Shown one piece after another: positions 1 through 7,354 of a stretch of DNA of 43,080 nt. Below the pieces are notes generated by a model. The model was given only the letters and a program-made list of their open reading frames with translations, did no database searches and was not told the origin of the DNA. The translations under genes were made by a program, and so were the position numbers. Source of the stretch: an uncultured Chromatiaceae bacterium. GTDB lineage: Bacteria; Pseudomonadota; Gammaproteobacteria; Enterobacterales; Alteromonadaceae. Positions within the stretch are counted from its first letter, which is position 1; every line of letters begins with the position of its first letter. The stretch covers positions 1 through 43,080 of the forward strand of contig CALJUX010000061.1 of NCBI GenBank assembly GCA_937978655.1. Direction: 5' to 3'.

Positions 1-276
1 ATCCTTCGGACCAGCTAAAGCTGTTCAGCGCTAGCGCTGTCGAGCGGAACCGGGCAAGCGCTTTTTGGTTACTTTTTATCGCGATAAAAAGTAACTCGCC
101 CATCGGGCGAAACAGCCGCCCGCAGGGCAAAGGACCAGCGTCAGCAATAAGGAACTCACCGACAGGTGAACTCTCTGCTAGACGGACTAGCCGTAAAGGC
201 AAAAACGATTACTAAAACAAAGCCGCCAGCAGGGCAAAGCCTGCGCAGCGACAAAGCCAAGCGCAGCGACGAACCG
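1..276. other. Gene-free, inverted-repeat-rich intergenic DNA
   Basis: I see no credible gene here. The stretch is packed with small dyads: a 14-base palindrome CAGCGCTAGCGCTG at 26-39, a 28-base perfect palindrome at 68-95, and short hairpins such as TCACCGACAGGTGA around 157-170. The 3' half is built from related short words (GCAGGGCAAAG, GCGCAGCGAC) in imperfect repetition. It lies downstream of the transaldolase gene. This looks like a mosaic of small repeated elements rather than a promoter region. No transposase or tRNA is visible. Confidence 0.6.
68..95. repeat. Perfect 28-bp palindrome
   Basis: The left arm GTTACTTTTTATCG (68-81) is exactly mirrored by CGATAAAAAGTAAC (82-95). Similar TTACTTTTT-centre-AAAAAGTAA dyads are frequent intergenic repeats in gammaproteobacterial genomes (general recollection, not checked). 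In RNA it would form a long hairpin with T/A-rich arms and could act as a terminator in either direction, which would suit its place beyond the 3' end of the transaldolase gene. Confidence 0.7.
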
Positions 277-1224
277 TCAGAGCCCTCTTAAAATATCCTC
301 CAGCTTCTGCTGATCAGCAGCAAACTGGCGGATGCCTTCCTGCAGTTTGTCGCTGGCCATCTGATCTTCCAGCATTTGCCAGCGGAACTGGGCTTCGGTC
401 AGTGTCGAAGGTGTAGCTGCGGCCGGGACGTCGGCATGCAAACGACGTGGCACCGGGCCTGTGCTGTCAGCGAGTTCCTGCAGTAATGCCGGGCTGATGG
501 TCAGGCGATCGCAGCCGGCCAGCTGGCGAATTTCTTCGCTGTTGCGAAAACTGGCGCCCATCACGATGGTGGGGTAACGGTGGGTTTTAAAATATTGATA
601 CACACGGCGGACAAACTGGACGCCCGGGTCTTGTTCGCCGCTGAAATCCTGCTGCGGCTGCTGTTTTTTGTACGAATCGAGAATACGACCGACAAAAGGT
701 GAGATTAAATAACTGCCGGCTTCTGCACAGGCGCGGGCCTGGGCAAAGCTGAAAATCAGCGTCAGATTACAGCGTACGCCTTGTTGCTCCAGCACGCGGG
801 CAGCCTGAATACCTTCCCAGGTGGCGGCGATTTTAATCAGCACCCGCTGGGTGTCAGAGCCTTGTGCCTGATACAGTTCCAGCAGCTGATGAGCTTTTTC
901 AATAGTCGCCATGGTATCAAACGACAAACGAGCGTCGACTTCGGTTGAGACATAACCCGGTACCTGCGCCATCAGCTGCTGACCAATTAATACCGCCAGT
1001 TTGTCGGCGGCCAGACTGATCCGGGCATCGCCTGTGGTGCGGGTTGCAGCCCACTGCAGTGCTTCTGCTGCCAGATGGCGGTACTGCGCCTGCTCGATGG
1101 TTTTTAAAATCAGCGACGGGTTAGTGGTGGCGTCTTGTGGCTGATACAACTTGATGGCGGCAAAATCACCGGTGTCGGCCACGACAGTAGTGAACTGCTT
1201 TAACTGACTTAATTGGTCTGACAT
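277..1224 (-). CDS. tal: Transaldolase
   Basis: The 315-residue product interconverts sedoheptulose 7-phosphate plus glyceraldehyde 3-phosphate with erythrose 4-phosphate plus fructose 6-phosphate in the non-oxidative pentose phosphate pathway (cytoplasm). It has the family's N-terminal VVADTGD and ATTNPSL motifs and the Schiff-base lysine in VLIKIAATWEG (Lys131), and matches TalB-type enzymes in length. The start is the ATG at 1224, preceded by GGGAG; a longer upstream reading exists but lacks homology-like sequence and a ribosome site. It is divergent from araB. Coupling makes sense because arabinose enters metabolism as xylulose 5-phosphate, which needs transaldolase. A weak version of the locus-wide AT-rich operator (TTTAATTGTAAAA) lies about 15-30 bases upstream of the start. 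A genome may carry a second, housekeeping tal. Confidence 0.95.
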   Translation of the reverse strand: MSDQLSQLKQFTTVVADTGDFAAIKLYQPQDATTNPSLILKTIEQAQYRHLAAEALQWAATRTTGDARISLAADKLAVLIGQQLMAQVPGYVSTEVDARLSFDTMATIEKAHQLLELYQAQGSDTQRVLIKIAATWEGIQAARVLEQQGVRCNLTLIFSFAQARACAEAGSYLISPFVGRILDSYKKQQPQQDFSGEQDPGVQFVRRVYQYFKTHRYPTIVMGASFRNSEEIRQLAGCDRLTISPALLQELADSTGPVPRRLHADVPAAATPSTLTEAQFRWQMLEDQMASDKLQEGIRQFAADQQKLEDILRGL

Positions 1225-1390
1225 AACTCCCTCATTTATCATATTTAATTGTAAAAAAAATGGCCTGAATTGGTGTTGATCACCCTGCTGAGCTCCTGAG
1301 GGTGATGCGGCGTTTATCGACAAAATCCTTAAAAGACAGCAGCCTTCACGAAAAACATCAGTGCAAATCAAAATATATTTTTATATGATC

Positions 1391-1430
1391 TTTACAGCTC
1401 TTTAATGGTGATATTATCATACAATTAATT
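1391..1430 (+). promoter_or_regulatory. araBDA promoter with candidate arabinose-regulon operator
   Basis: TTTACA at 1391-1396 is followed after 17-18 bases by TTATCA/TATCAT (1414-1420), a plausible sigma-70 promoter. Overlapping and just downstream of the -10 is the sequence whose complement reads TTAATTGTATGATAATAT (1411-1428), which matches the site shared by the other operons here (core TTGTAnTAyAATAT). Overlap with the -10 implies repression. The same divergent gap (1225-1465) also holds an ATCACCCT/AGGGTGAT hairpin at 1279-1306, in the tal leader. Confidence 0.6.
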
Positions 1431-1465
1431 TGTGGTGATGTCGATGCAAAGCGAGAAAGGTACTT

Positions 1466-3136
1466 ATGTCGTTTTATGTCATTGGAATTGATTATGGTTC
1501 GGACTCGGTCCGGGCTTTGCTGGTGGATACCGCCAGTGGCCAGGAACTCGCCAGCGCCGTGGTGAACTATCCGCGCTGGAGTGAGGGCCTGTACTGTGAG
1601 CCAGGTCGCGACCAGTTCCGCCAGCATCCGCAGGATTATCTCGACGCGCTGGAACAAGTGCTGCAGTTATTGTGGCAACAAGCGCCAGCGGGCAGTGCCA
1701 GCCAAGTAGTGGGCTTGAGTGTCGACACCACAGGTTCAACCCCGGTGGCGATTAACAGCGCCGGCGTGCCGTTAGCACTGTTGCCGGAATTTGCCGACAA
1801 CCCCAATGCGATGTTTGTGCTGTGGAAAGACCACACCGCGCTCTCCGAAGCGGCAGAAATCACCGCGGCAGCAAATGCTTATGCTGCGTGTGGCGCCGGG
1901 CCGAATTATCTGCAGTTTATCGGCGGCATTTATTCTTCTGAATGGTATTGGGCCAAAGCGCTGCATGTGCTGCGTCAGGACCCGCAAGTGCGCGCCGCTG
2001 CCTACAGCTTTGTTGAACACTGCGACTGGATCACAGCGGTGCTGACCAATACCACGGCGCCGGCCGATTTTTATCTCGGTCGCTGCGCTGCTGGTCACAA
2101 AATGATGTGGCATCAAAGCTGGGGTGGTTTTCCACCAGAGGCGTTTTTTGCCGGCATCGACCCTTTACTGGCTGGTTTTGCCGAAAGACTGAACGCCGAT
2201 ACCCGCACTTCTGATCAGGCCGCCGGCCGCTTGTGCGCCGAATGGGCGCAGCGTTTAGGTTTGCCACGTGGTATTGCCATCGGTTATGGCGCATTTGACT
2301 GCCATATGGGCGCTGTCGCGGCCAATGTGCGGCCCGGTGTGTTGACCAAAGTGATGGGCACTTCGACCTGCGATATCACGGTCGCAAGCCCGGAACTTTT
2401 AGCAGACAAACCGGTGCGTGGCATTTGTGGTCAGGTCGATGGCTCAGTGTTACCGGGCATGATTGGCCTGGAAGCGGGCCAGTCAGCCTTTGGCGATTTA
2501 TATGCCTGGTTTCGCGACCTGTTAAGTTTCCCGCTGCAGCTGCTTGGCCAGCAATTGTCCGCCGCAGCGCTGGCAGAATTAGAAGCGCAGATCATTCCGG
2601 CTTTGTCGCGTGAAGCGGCGAAACTGATTCCGGGCCAGAGCGGCATCACGGCGCTGGATTGGGTCAATGGCCGGCGTACGCCGGATGCCAGTCAGCGCGT
2701 GGCGATGGCGATTAGCGGCCTGAAAATGGGCAGCCAGGCGCCGCAGATTTTCCGCGCTTTAGTCGAGGCCACCGCTTTTGGTTCACGCGCTATTACCGAG
2801 CGTTTTCGCGAGCAGGGTGTGCCGGTGGATTCGGTGGTGGTGATTGGCGGCATTTCGAAAAAATCGCCGCTGGTGATGCAGATTTGTGCCGACGTCTGGA
2901 ACTGCGATATCGCCGTGCTCGACAGCGAACAAAGCTGTGCCTTAGGCGCCGCCATTTTTGCCGCTGTTGCTGCCGGTGTATTCCCGACTGTGGCTGCGGC
3001 GCAGGCGGTGATGGCGTCGCCGGTATGCCAGACCTACAGCCCCAATGCGGCCAATGCCGCAGTCTATGACGGTTTATATCAACAATATCAGCAGCTTGGT
3101 GCCTTTGTGGATGCAAAAGCACAGGAGGGGCTATGA
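1466..3136 (+). CDS. araB: L-ribulokinase
   Basis: The 556-residue FGGY-family kinase phosphorylates L-ribulose to L-ribulose 5-phosphate with ATP. It follows E. coli AraB closely along its whole length: N-terminal GIDYGSDSVRALLVD, then NPNAMFVLWKDHTA, IGGIYSSEWYWAK, GAFDCHMGAV, GTSTCDI, GICGQVDGSV, GLEAGQSAFGD and the C-terminal ATP-site segment VIGGISKKSPLVMQ. The start has a GAAAGG ribosome site. Its stop overlaps the araD start by four bases (ATGA), implying translational coupling. It is first gene of an araB-araD-araA operon preceded by a candidate repressor site. Confidence 0.97.
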   Translation: MSFYVIGIDYGSDSVRALLVDTASGQELASAVVNYPRWSEGLYCEPGRDQFRQHPQDYLDALEQVLQLLWQQAPAGSASQVVGLSVDTTGSTPVAINSAGVPLALLPEFADNPNAMFVLWKDHTALSEAAEITAAANAYAACGAGPNYLQFIGGIYSSEWYWAKALHVLRQDPQVRAAAYSFVEHCDWITAVLTNTTAPADFYLGRCAAGHKMMWHQSWGGFPPEAFFAGIDPLLAGFAERLNADTRTSDQAAGRLCAEWAQRLGLPRGIAIGYGAFDCHMGAVAANVRPGVLTKVMGTSTCDITVASPELLADKPVRGICGQVDGSVLPGMIGLEAGQSAFGDLYAWFRDLLSFPLQLLGQQLSAAALAELEAQIIPALSREAAKLIPGQSGITALDWVNGRRTPDASQRVAMAISGLKMGSQAPQIFRALVEATAFGSRAITERFREQGVPVDSVVVIGGISKKSPLVMQICADVWNCDIAVLDSEQSCALGAAIFAAVAAGVFPTVAAAQAVMASPVCQTYSPNAANAAVYDGLYQQYQQLGAFVDAKAQEGL

Positions 3137-3825
3137 GCTACACCGAATTAAAACGTGAAGTATTTGAAGCCAACTTAGAGCTGCAAAAGCGTGGACTGGT
3201 GATTTACACCTTCGGCAATGTGTCGCAAATCGACCGCGCCAAAGGCGTGATTGCGATTAAACCCAGCGGCGTGGCATATGAAGATATGTGCGCCGACGAC
3301 ATGGTGATCGTTGATTTGGACAACCAGATAGTTGAAGGCAAGTTACGGCCTTCGTCCGACACTAAAACGCATACCCATTTATATCGGCATTTCAATGACA
3401 TTGGCGGTGTCACCCATACCCATTCCACTTACGCCACCGCCTGGGCACAGGCCAAGTTGCCTATTCCGTGTCTCGGTACCACCCATGCCGATTTTGTTTA
3501 TGGCGCCGTGCCCTGCACCGGCGAGATGAGCATGGAACAAGTAGCGCGGGACTACGAAGAAGAAACCGGTGTGCAAATCGTGCGCGCTTTCGCCGAACTG
3601 GACCCGCTGGCGGCACCTATGGTGGTGGTCGCCGGACACGCACCTTTTACTTGGGGTAAAGATGCAGCGAAATCCGTCTATCACGCAGTGATCCTCGAGG
3701 AAATTGCGCGGATGGCCTATTTAACCCGCACCCTGGCGCCGCAGGGCGACCTGTTAGCCAAAGCGGTGATGGACAAACATTATTTCCGTAAACACGGCAA
3801 AAACGCTTATTACGGTCAGGCCTGA
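3133..3825 (+). CDS. araD: L-ribulose-5-phosphate 4-epimerase
   Basis: This 230-residue class II aldolase-fold, zinc-dependent enzyme converts L-ribulose 5-phosphate to D-xylulose 5-phosphate, which enters the pentose phosphate pathway. Length equals that of E. coli AraD (231). Zinc ligands are visible as His95 and His97 in GGVTHTHSTY and His169 in VVVAGHAPFTWG; the phosphate-binding region GNVSQID and SSDTKTHTHLY are also present. It overlaps the end of araB by four bases with AGGAGG just ahead, and is followed 28 bases later by araA. Nothing unusual. Confidence 0.97.
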   Translation: MSYTELKREVFEANLELQKRGLVIYTFGNVSQIDRAKGVIAIKPSGVAYEDMCADDMVIVDLDNQIVEGKLRPSSDTKTHTHLYRHFNDIGGVTHTHSTYATAWAQAKLPIPCLGTTHADFVYGAVPCTGEMSMEQVARDYEEETGVQIVRAFAELDPLAAPMVVVAGHAPFTWGKDAAKSVYHAVILEEIARMAYLTRTLAPQGDLLAKAVMDKHYFRKHGKNAYYGQA

Positions 3826-3853
3826 GCCGGCCGCAGCCAAGAGGAATTGAACG

Positions 3854-5350
3854 ATGCAAAGTACTAAAGAAGTCTGGTTTGTTACCGGTTCTCAACATTT
3901 ATATGGCCCGAAGGTGCTGCAAACCGTGGCGCAGGACAGCGAAATTATCGTCGCTGGCCTCAATCAAAGCGGCAAATTGCCGGTGCAGCTGGTGGTGAAA
4001 CCAACGGTAAAAAGCCCGGAAGAGATTTTTGCCGTTTGCCAGCAAGCCAATGCCAACCCGGATTGTGTCGGCCTGGTGCTGTGGATGCATACCTTCTCGC
4101 CAGCCAAAATGTGGATCGCTGGCCTCAATGAGCTGCGTAAGCCATTCCTGCATTTACACACGCAGTTTAATGCTGAGCTGCCGTGGGCAGAGATCAACAT
4201 GAACTACATGAACACGCACCAGAGTGCGCATGGTTGCCGCGAGTTTGGTTTTATCGGCACCCGGATGCGCAAAGAGCGCAAAGTGGTGGTCGGTCACTGG
4301 CAAAACCCAACCGTCGTGCAGGAGCTGGACGACTGGTGCCGCGCAGCGCTGGGCTGGGCGGAAAGCCGCTCATTAAAAATCGCCCGTTTTGGTGACAATA
4401 TGCGTCAGGTCGCAGTGACCGAAGGCGACAAAGTGGCCGCGCAAATTCAGTTTGGTTATGAAGTCCACGCCTACAGCCTGGCTGATTTAGTCGCTGTGGT
4501 GGATGCGGTGTCTGATGGCGACATCGTCAGTCAACTGGATTTATACCGGCAGGATTATGACATTGCGCCGGCGGTGTTCAGCGATGATTACGCGTTGCAG
4601 ATGCTGAAAAACGAAGCGCGGCTGGAACTGGGCATGCGCACATTCCTCGACCGGGGTGGTTTTAAAGCCTTTACCAACTGTTTTGAAAACCTGGCTGGTT
4701 TAACCGGTTTACCGGGTCTCGCCACACAGCGGCTGATGGCGCAGGGTTATGGCTACGGCGCTGAAGGTGACTGGAAAACTTCGGCGATGGTGCGCATCAT
4801 GAAAGTGATGGGCCAGGGCCGCGCCGGTGGTTGTTCTTTTATGGAAGACTACACCTATAACTTCGGTAGCCGCGACCAGGTGCTCGGCGCACACATGCTG
4901 GAAGTCTGCCCGTCGATTGCGGCCGCTAAGCCACGCCTCGAAGTGCATCGCCACACTATAGGCGTCAAATGTGACGTGGCGCGTTTGCTGTTCAGCGCCG
5001 CGCCGGGCCCGGCCATTAACGTGTCGCCAATTGATTTGGGCAACAGATTCCGCATTCTGATTAATGAAGTCGATACTGTGGTACCACCGGCCGGCACACC
5101 AGAGTTGCCAGTGGCGTCGGCTTTATGGGAACCTAAGCCGAATTTAAGTGTGGCGGCAGCCGCCTGGATCCATGCTGGTGGCGCGCACCACACGGTATTC
5201 AGTCAGGCCGTGACCACCGACATGGTGGTGGATTTTGCTGAAATGGCTGGTGTCGAGACAGTGATCATCGATGATGCCACCAATATCCGTCAGCTGAAAA
5301 ACGAACTGCGGCAGAGCTCGGCTTATTATTTCCTGAAGCAAGGGCTGTAA
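3854..5350 (+). CDS. araA: L-arabinose isomerase
   Basis: The 498-residue enzyme isomerises L-arabinose to L-ribulose, the first cytoplasmic step. It matches E. coli AraA (500 residues) throughout: N-terminal EVWFVTGSQHLYG, MHTFSPAKMWI, and the manganese-binding residues at about Glu304 (YGAEGDWKTSAM), Glu331 (SFMEDYTYNF), His347 (LGAHMLEVCPS) and His446 (GGAHHTVFS). The start follows GAGGAATTGAACG, a good ribosome site. It is last in the araBDA operon; an intrinsic terminator lies 30 bases after its stop. Confidence 0.97.
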   Translation: MQSTKEVWFVTGSQHLYGPKVLQTVAQDSEIIVAGLNQSGKLPVQLVVKPTVKSPEEIFAVCQQANANPDCVGLVLWMHTFSPAKMWIAGLNELRKPFLHLHTQFNAELPWAEINMNYMNTHQSAHGCREFGFIGTRMRKERKVVVGHWQNPTVVQELDDWCRAALGWAESRSLKIARFGDNMRQVAVTEGDKVAAQIQFGYEVHAYSLADLVAVVDAVSDGDIVSQLDLYRQDYDIAPAVFSDDYALQMLKNEARLELGMRTFLDRGGFKAFTNCFENLAGLTGLPGLATQRLMAQGYGYGAEGDWKTSAMVRIMKVMGQGRAGGCSFMEDYTYNFGSRDQVLGAHMLEVCPSIAAAKPRLEVHRHTIGVKCDVARLLFSAAPGPAINVSPIDLGNRFRILINEVDTVVPPAGTPELPVASALWEPKPNLSVAAAAWIHAGGAHHTVFSQAVTTDMVVDFAEMAGVETVIIDDATNIRQLKNELRQSSAYYFLKQGL

Positions 5351-5380
5351 GTGACAGCGGCGTTGCCGCGGCACTCAGAC

Positions 5381-5412
5381 AAACAACAGGCCTGCGGGCC
5401 TGTTGTTTTTTG
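5381..5412 (+). terminator. Intrinsic terminator after araA
   Basis: AACAACAGGCC (5382-5392) pairs with GGCCTGTTGTT (5397-5407) around a four-base loop and runs into a T-rich tract. It should end or attenuate araBDA transcription before the HAD gene, which starts 25 bases further on. Confidence 0.85.
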
Positions 5413-5436
5413 TACTAACACAATCACGGAGTACCG

Positions 5437-6021
5437 ATGCTGGATTTATCCGCTTATCAGGCCATCGTTTTTGATATGGATGGCACTTTAATCGATTCGA
5501 TGGGCAGCCATGGTGTGGCCTGGCGCCAGACGTGCGAGCGCTACGGTTATCCGTTTGACCCTGTGTATATGCATAGCCTCGGCGGCGTGCCGACCGATCA
5601 GACCGTGGTGTTGCTGAATGAAAAATATGGTTTGTCACACGATGTGGACGAAGTTGCCCGGGTCAAGCGTGAACTGTGGGAGCAGCTGGATGACGTGCCG
5701 GCGCTGATCCCGGCCACTGTCGAAGTGCTGAAATATTATCGCGGCCGGTTAAAAATCGGCATTGGCACCGGCGCCGACCGCGGCCATGCGCTGAAAATGC
5801 TGGCAGAAACGGGTCTGCTGGAGCTGGTTGAGACTGTGGTAACCGCTACTGACGTGGTGCACGGCAAACCGCATCCGGAAACCTTTTTAACCGTCGCTGC
5901 GCAACTGGGCGTGGCACCACAGCATTGTGTGGTGTTTGAAGATACGGCGATTGGCCAGCAAGCCGCCGCAGCCGCTGGCATGGACTGCATTCTGGTGCAA
6001 AACGGCGAACTTAAGATTTAA
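5437..6021 (+). CDS. HAD-superfamily sugar phosphatase (YqaB/beta-phosphoglucomutase-like)
   Basis: The 194-residue protein is a HAD hydrolase with motif I DMDGTLIDS (nucleophile Asp13, acid/base Asp15), a C1-type helical cap, motif III lysine in HGKPHPETF and motif IV VVFEDTAIGQQAA. Overall it resembles E. coli YqaB, a fructose-1-phosphate phosphatase, and beta-phosphoglucomutases. In this locus it may clear phosphorylated pentose intermediates or by-products, which would limit sugar-phosphate stress; that role is an inference. It has its own GGAG ribosome site. It follows araA in the same direction but behind a strong terminator, so it depends on readthrough or an unseen promoter. Confidence 0.85.
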   Translation: MLDLSAYQAIVFDMDGTLIDSMGSHGVAWRQTCERYGYPFDPVYMHSLGGVPTDQTVVLLNEKYGLSHDVDEVARVKRELWEQLDDVPALIPATVEVLKYYRGRLKIGIGTGADRGHALKMLAETGLLELVETVVTATDVVHGKPHPETFLTVAAQLGVAPQHCVVFEDTAIGQQAAAAAGMDCILVQNGELKI

Positions 6022-6034
6022 ACCACAAAAGCAC

Positions 6035-6072
6035 TTGTCTTGGCTTGGTTAATTGTATTATAAAACTACAAT
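6035..6072 (+). promoter_or_regulatory. galM-GH43 promoter with candidate operator
   Basis: TTGTCT (6035-6040), a 17-base spacer and TTATAA (6058-6063) form a plausible promoter. The operator-like sequence TTAATTGTATTATAAAAC (6050-6066) covers the -10, and the arms ATTGTA (6052-6057) and TACAAT (6067-6072) flank it. Nineteen bases (TATTATAAAACTACAATA with its neighbours) are nearly identical to the site ahead of the TonB receptor at 15065. Confidence 0.6.
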
Positions 6073-6103
6073 ACAAAAATAGCCAATCCGACAAGGTGTG
6101 ATC

Positions 6104-7351
6104 ATGACATTGAAGCAAACCTGGGCTCAGCGCCCGCTGCCGCTGTTATTCGGCGCTTGCATCTGTATCCAGTTAACAGGTTGTGGTCCGGCTCCCGCGC
6201 CAGCTCAGCCAGCAAGCGGGACTGCAGCCATCACCGCGCAGTCCTCTCAATCCTCTCAGCCTCAGCAGGAAAGCACAGCCATGATCCCCGTCGTTACGCA
6301 AAAGTCATTCGGTCAGTTAGCCGACGGTCGCGAAGTGCAGTTATACACCTTAAAAAATGCTAACGGCATCGAACTGGATGTGACTAACTACGGCGGCATT
6401 ATCACGCGGCTGGTGACGCCGGATGCCAAAGGTCAGGGCGCTGATATTGTGCTGGGCTACGACAATCTGCCGCAGTATGTCGACAACAACCCGTATTTTG
6501 GTGCCATTATCGGCCGTTATGGTAATCGCATCGCCGGCGGCAAATTTGCCTTAAACGGCACCAGCTATCAGCTCGACACGAACGACGGCGCCAACCATTT
6601 GCACGGCGGGGTACAGGGTTTTGATAAAAAGCTCTGGCAAGCCAAAACTGTTCAGCAGCAAGACGGTGTCGGCCTGGTGTTGAGCCTGTTAAGTCCGGAT
6701 GGCGATCAGGGTTATCCGGGCAATCTCAAGGTAGAAGTGACTTATTTGCTGACCAACAGCAACGAACTGCAGATGACTTTCCAGGCCACCACCGACAAAA
6801 CCACGGTGGTGAATCTGACGCAGCACAGTTATTTTAACCTGGCTGGCGGCGGCGATATTCTGAGCCACGAACTGACCATTCCGGCAGCGCAAATCACACC
6901 GGTCGGCGCTGGCTTAATCCCAACCGGCGCGCTGCAGGATGTGGCAGGCACGCCTTTTGATTTTCGTACAGCCAAAGCCATCGGCCGCGATATCGCAGCA
7001 GACGATGCCCAGCTGAAATTAGGCCTGGGTTATGACCATAACTTTGTGTTAAAAACCACGCCAGATAAAACGCTGGTGCTGGCGGGGCGGGTGCTGGAGC
7101 CGGGTAGTGGCCGCGTGCTGGAAGTGCTGACGGATGACATCGCCGTGCAGTTTTATTCCGGCAATTTCCTCGATGGCACGCTCAAAGGCAAAGGCCAGAC
7201 TTATGGCCATCGCAGTGGTTTTTGTTTAGAGCCGCAGCATTTCCCTGATGCGCCAAACCAGCCGGGTTTTGCCTCGACAGTGTTAGAGCCGGGCCAGCAA
7301 TATCAAGGCCGGATTGTGTACCGCTTCAGCACGCAGCCAGGGAAGGAATAA
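6104..7351 (+). CDS. Aldose 1-epimerase, predicted lipoprotein
   Basis: This GalM-family mutarotase interconverts alpha and beta anomers of free aldoses. The 415-residue product starts with a lipoprotein signal: hydrophobic stretch then LTGC (Cys27), followed by a Pro/Ala/Gln/Ser-rich linker to about residue 60. The catalytic pair is visible as His241 (LTQHSYFNL) and Glu376 (FCLEPQHFPDAP), with substrate-site NHLHGG (His165/167). It is therefore probably membrane-anchored in the periplasm, acting on sugars released by neighbouring arabinofuranosidases before uptake. I chose ATG 6104 over the GTG at 6098 because AAGG lies seven bases upstream. The next gene begins three bases after its stop. 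Whether arabinose is the main substrate cannot be read from sequence. Confidence 0.92.
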   Translation: MTLKQTWAQRPLPLLFGACICIQLTGCGPAPAPAQPASGTAAITAQSSQSSQPQQESTAMIPVVTQKSFGQLADGREVQLYTLKNANGIELDVTNYGGIITRLVTPDAKGQGADIVLGYDNLPQYVDNNPYFGAIIGRYGNRIAGGKFALNGTSYQLDTNDGANHLHGGVQGFDKKLWQAKTVQQQDGVGLVLSLLSPDGDQGYPGNLKVEVTYLLTNSNELQMTFQATTDKTTVVNLTQHSYFNLAGGGDILSHELTIPAAQITPVGAGLIPTGALQDVAGTPFDFRTAKAIGRDIAADDAQLKLGLGYDHNFVLKTTPDKTLVLAGRVLEPGSGRVLEVLTDDIAVQFYSGNFLDGTLKGKGQTYGHRSGFCLEPQHFPDAPNQPGFASTVLEPGQQYQGRIVYRFSTQPGKE

Positions 7352-7354
7352 CTG

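Noticed and set aside
5437..6021. Beta-phosphoglucomutase acting on maltose phosphate
   Set aside because: No maltose or trehalose phosphorylase is nearby, and motif wording is closer to YqaB-type phosphatases; a generic HAD phosphatase call is safer.
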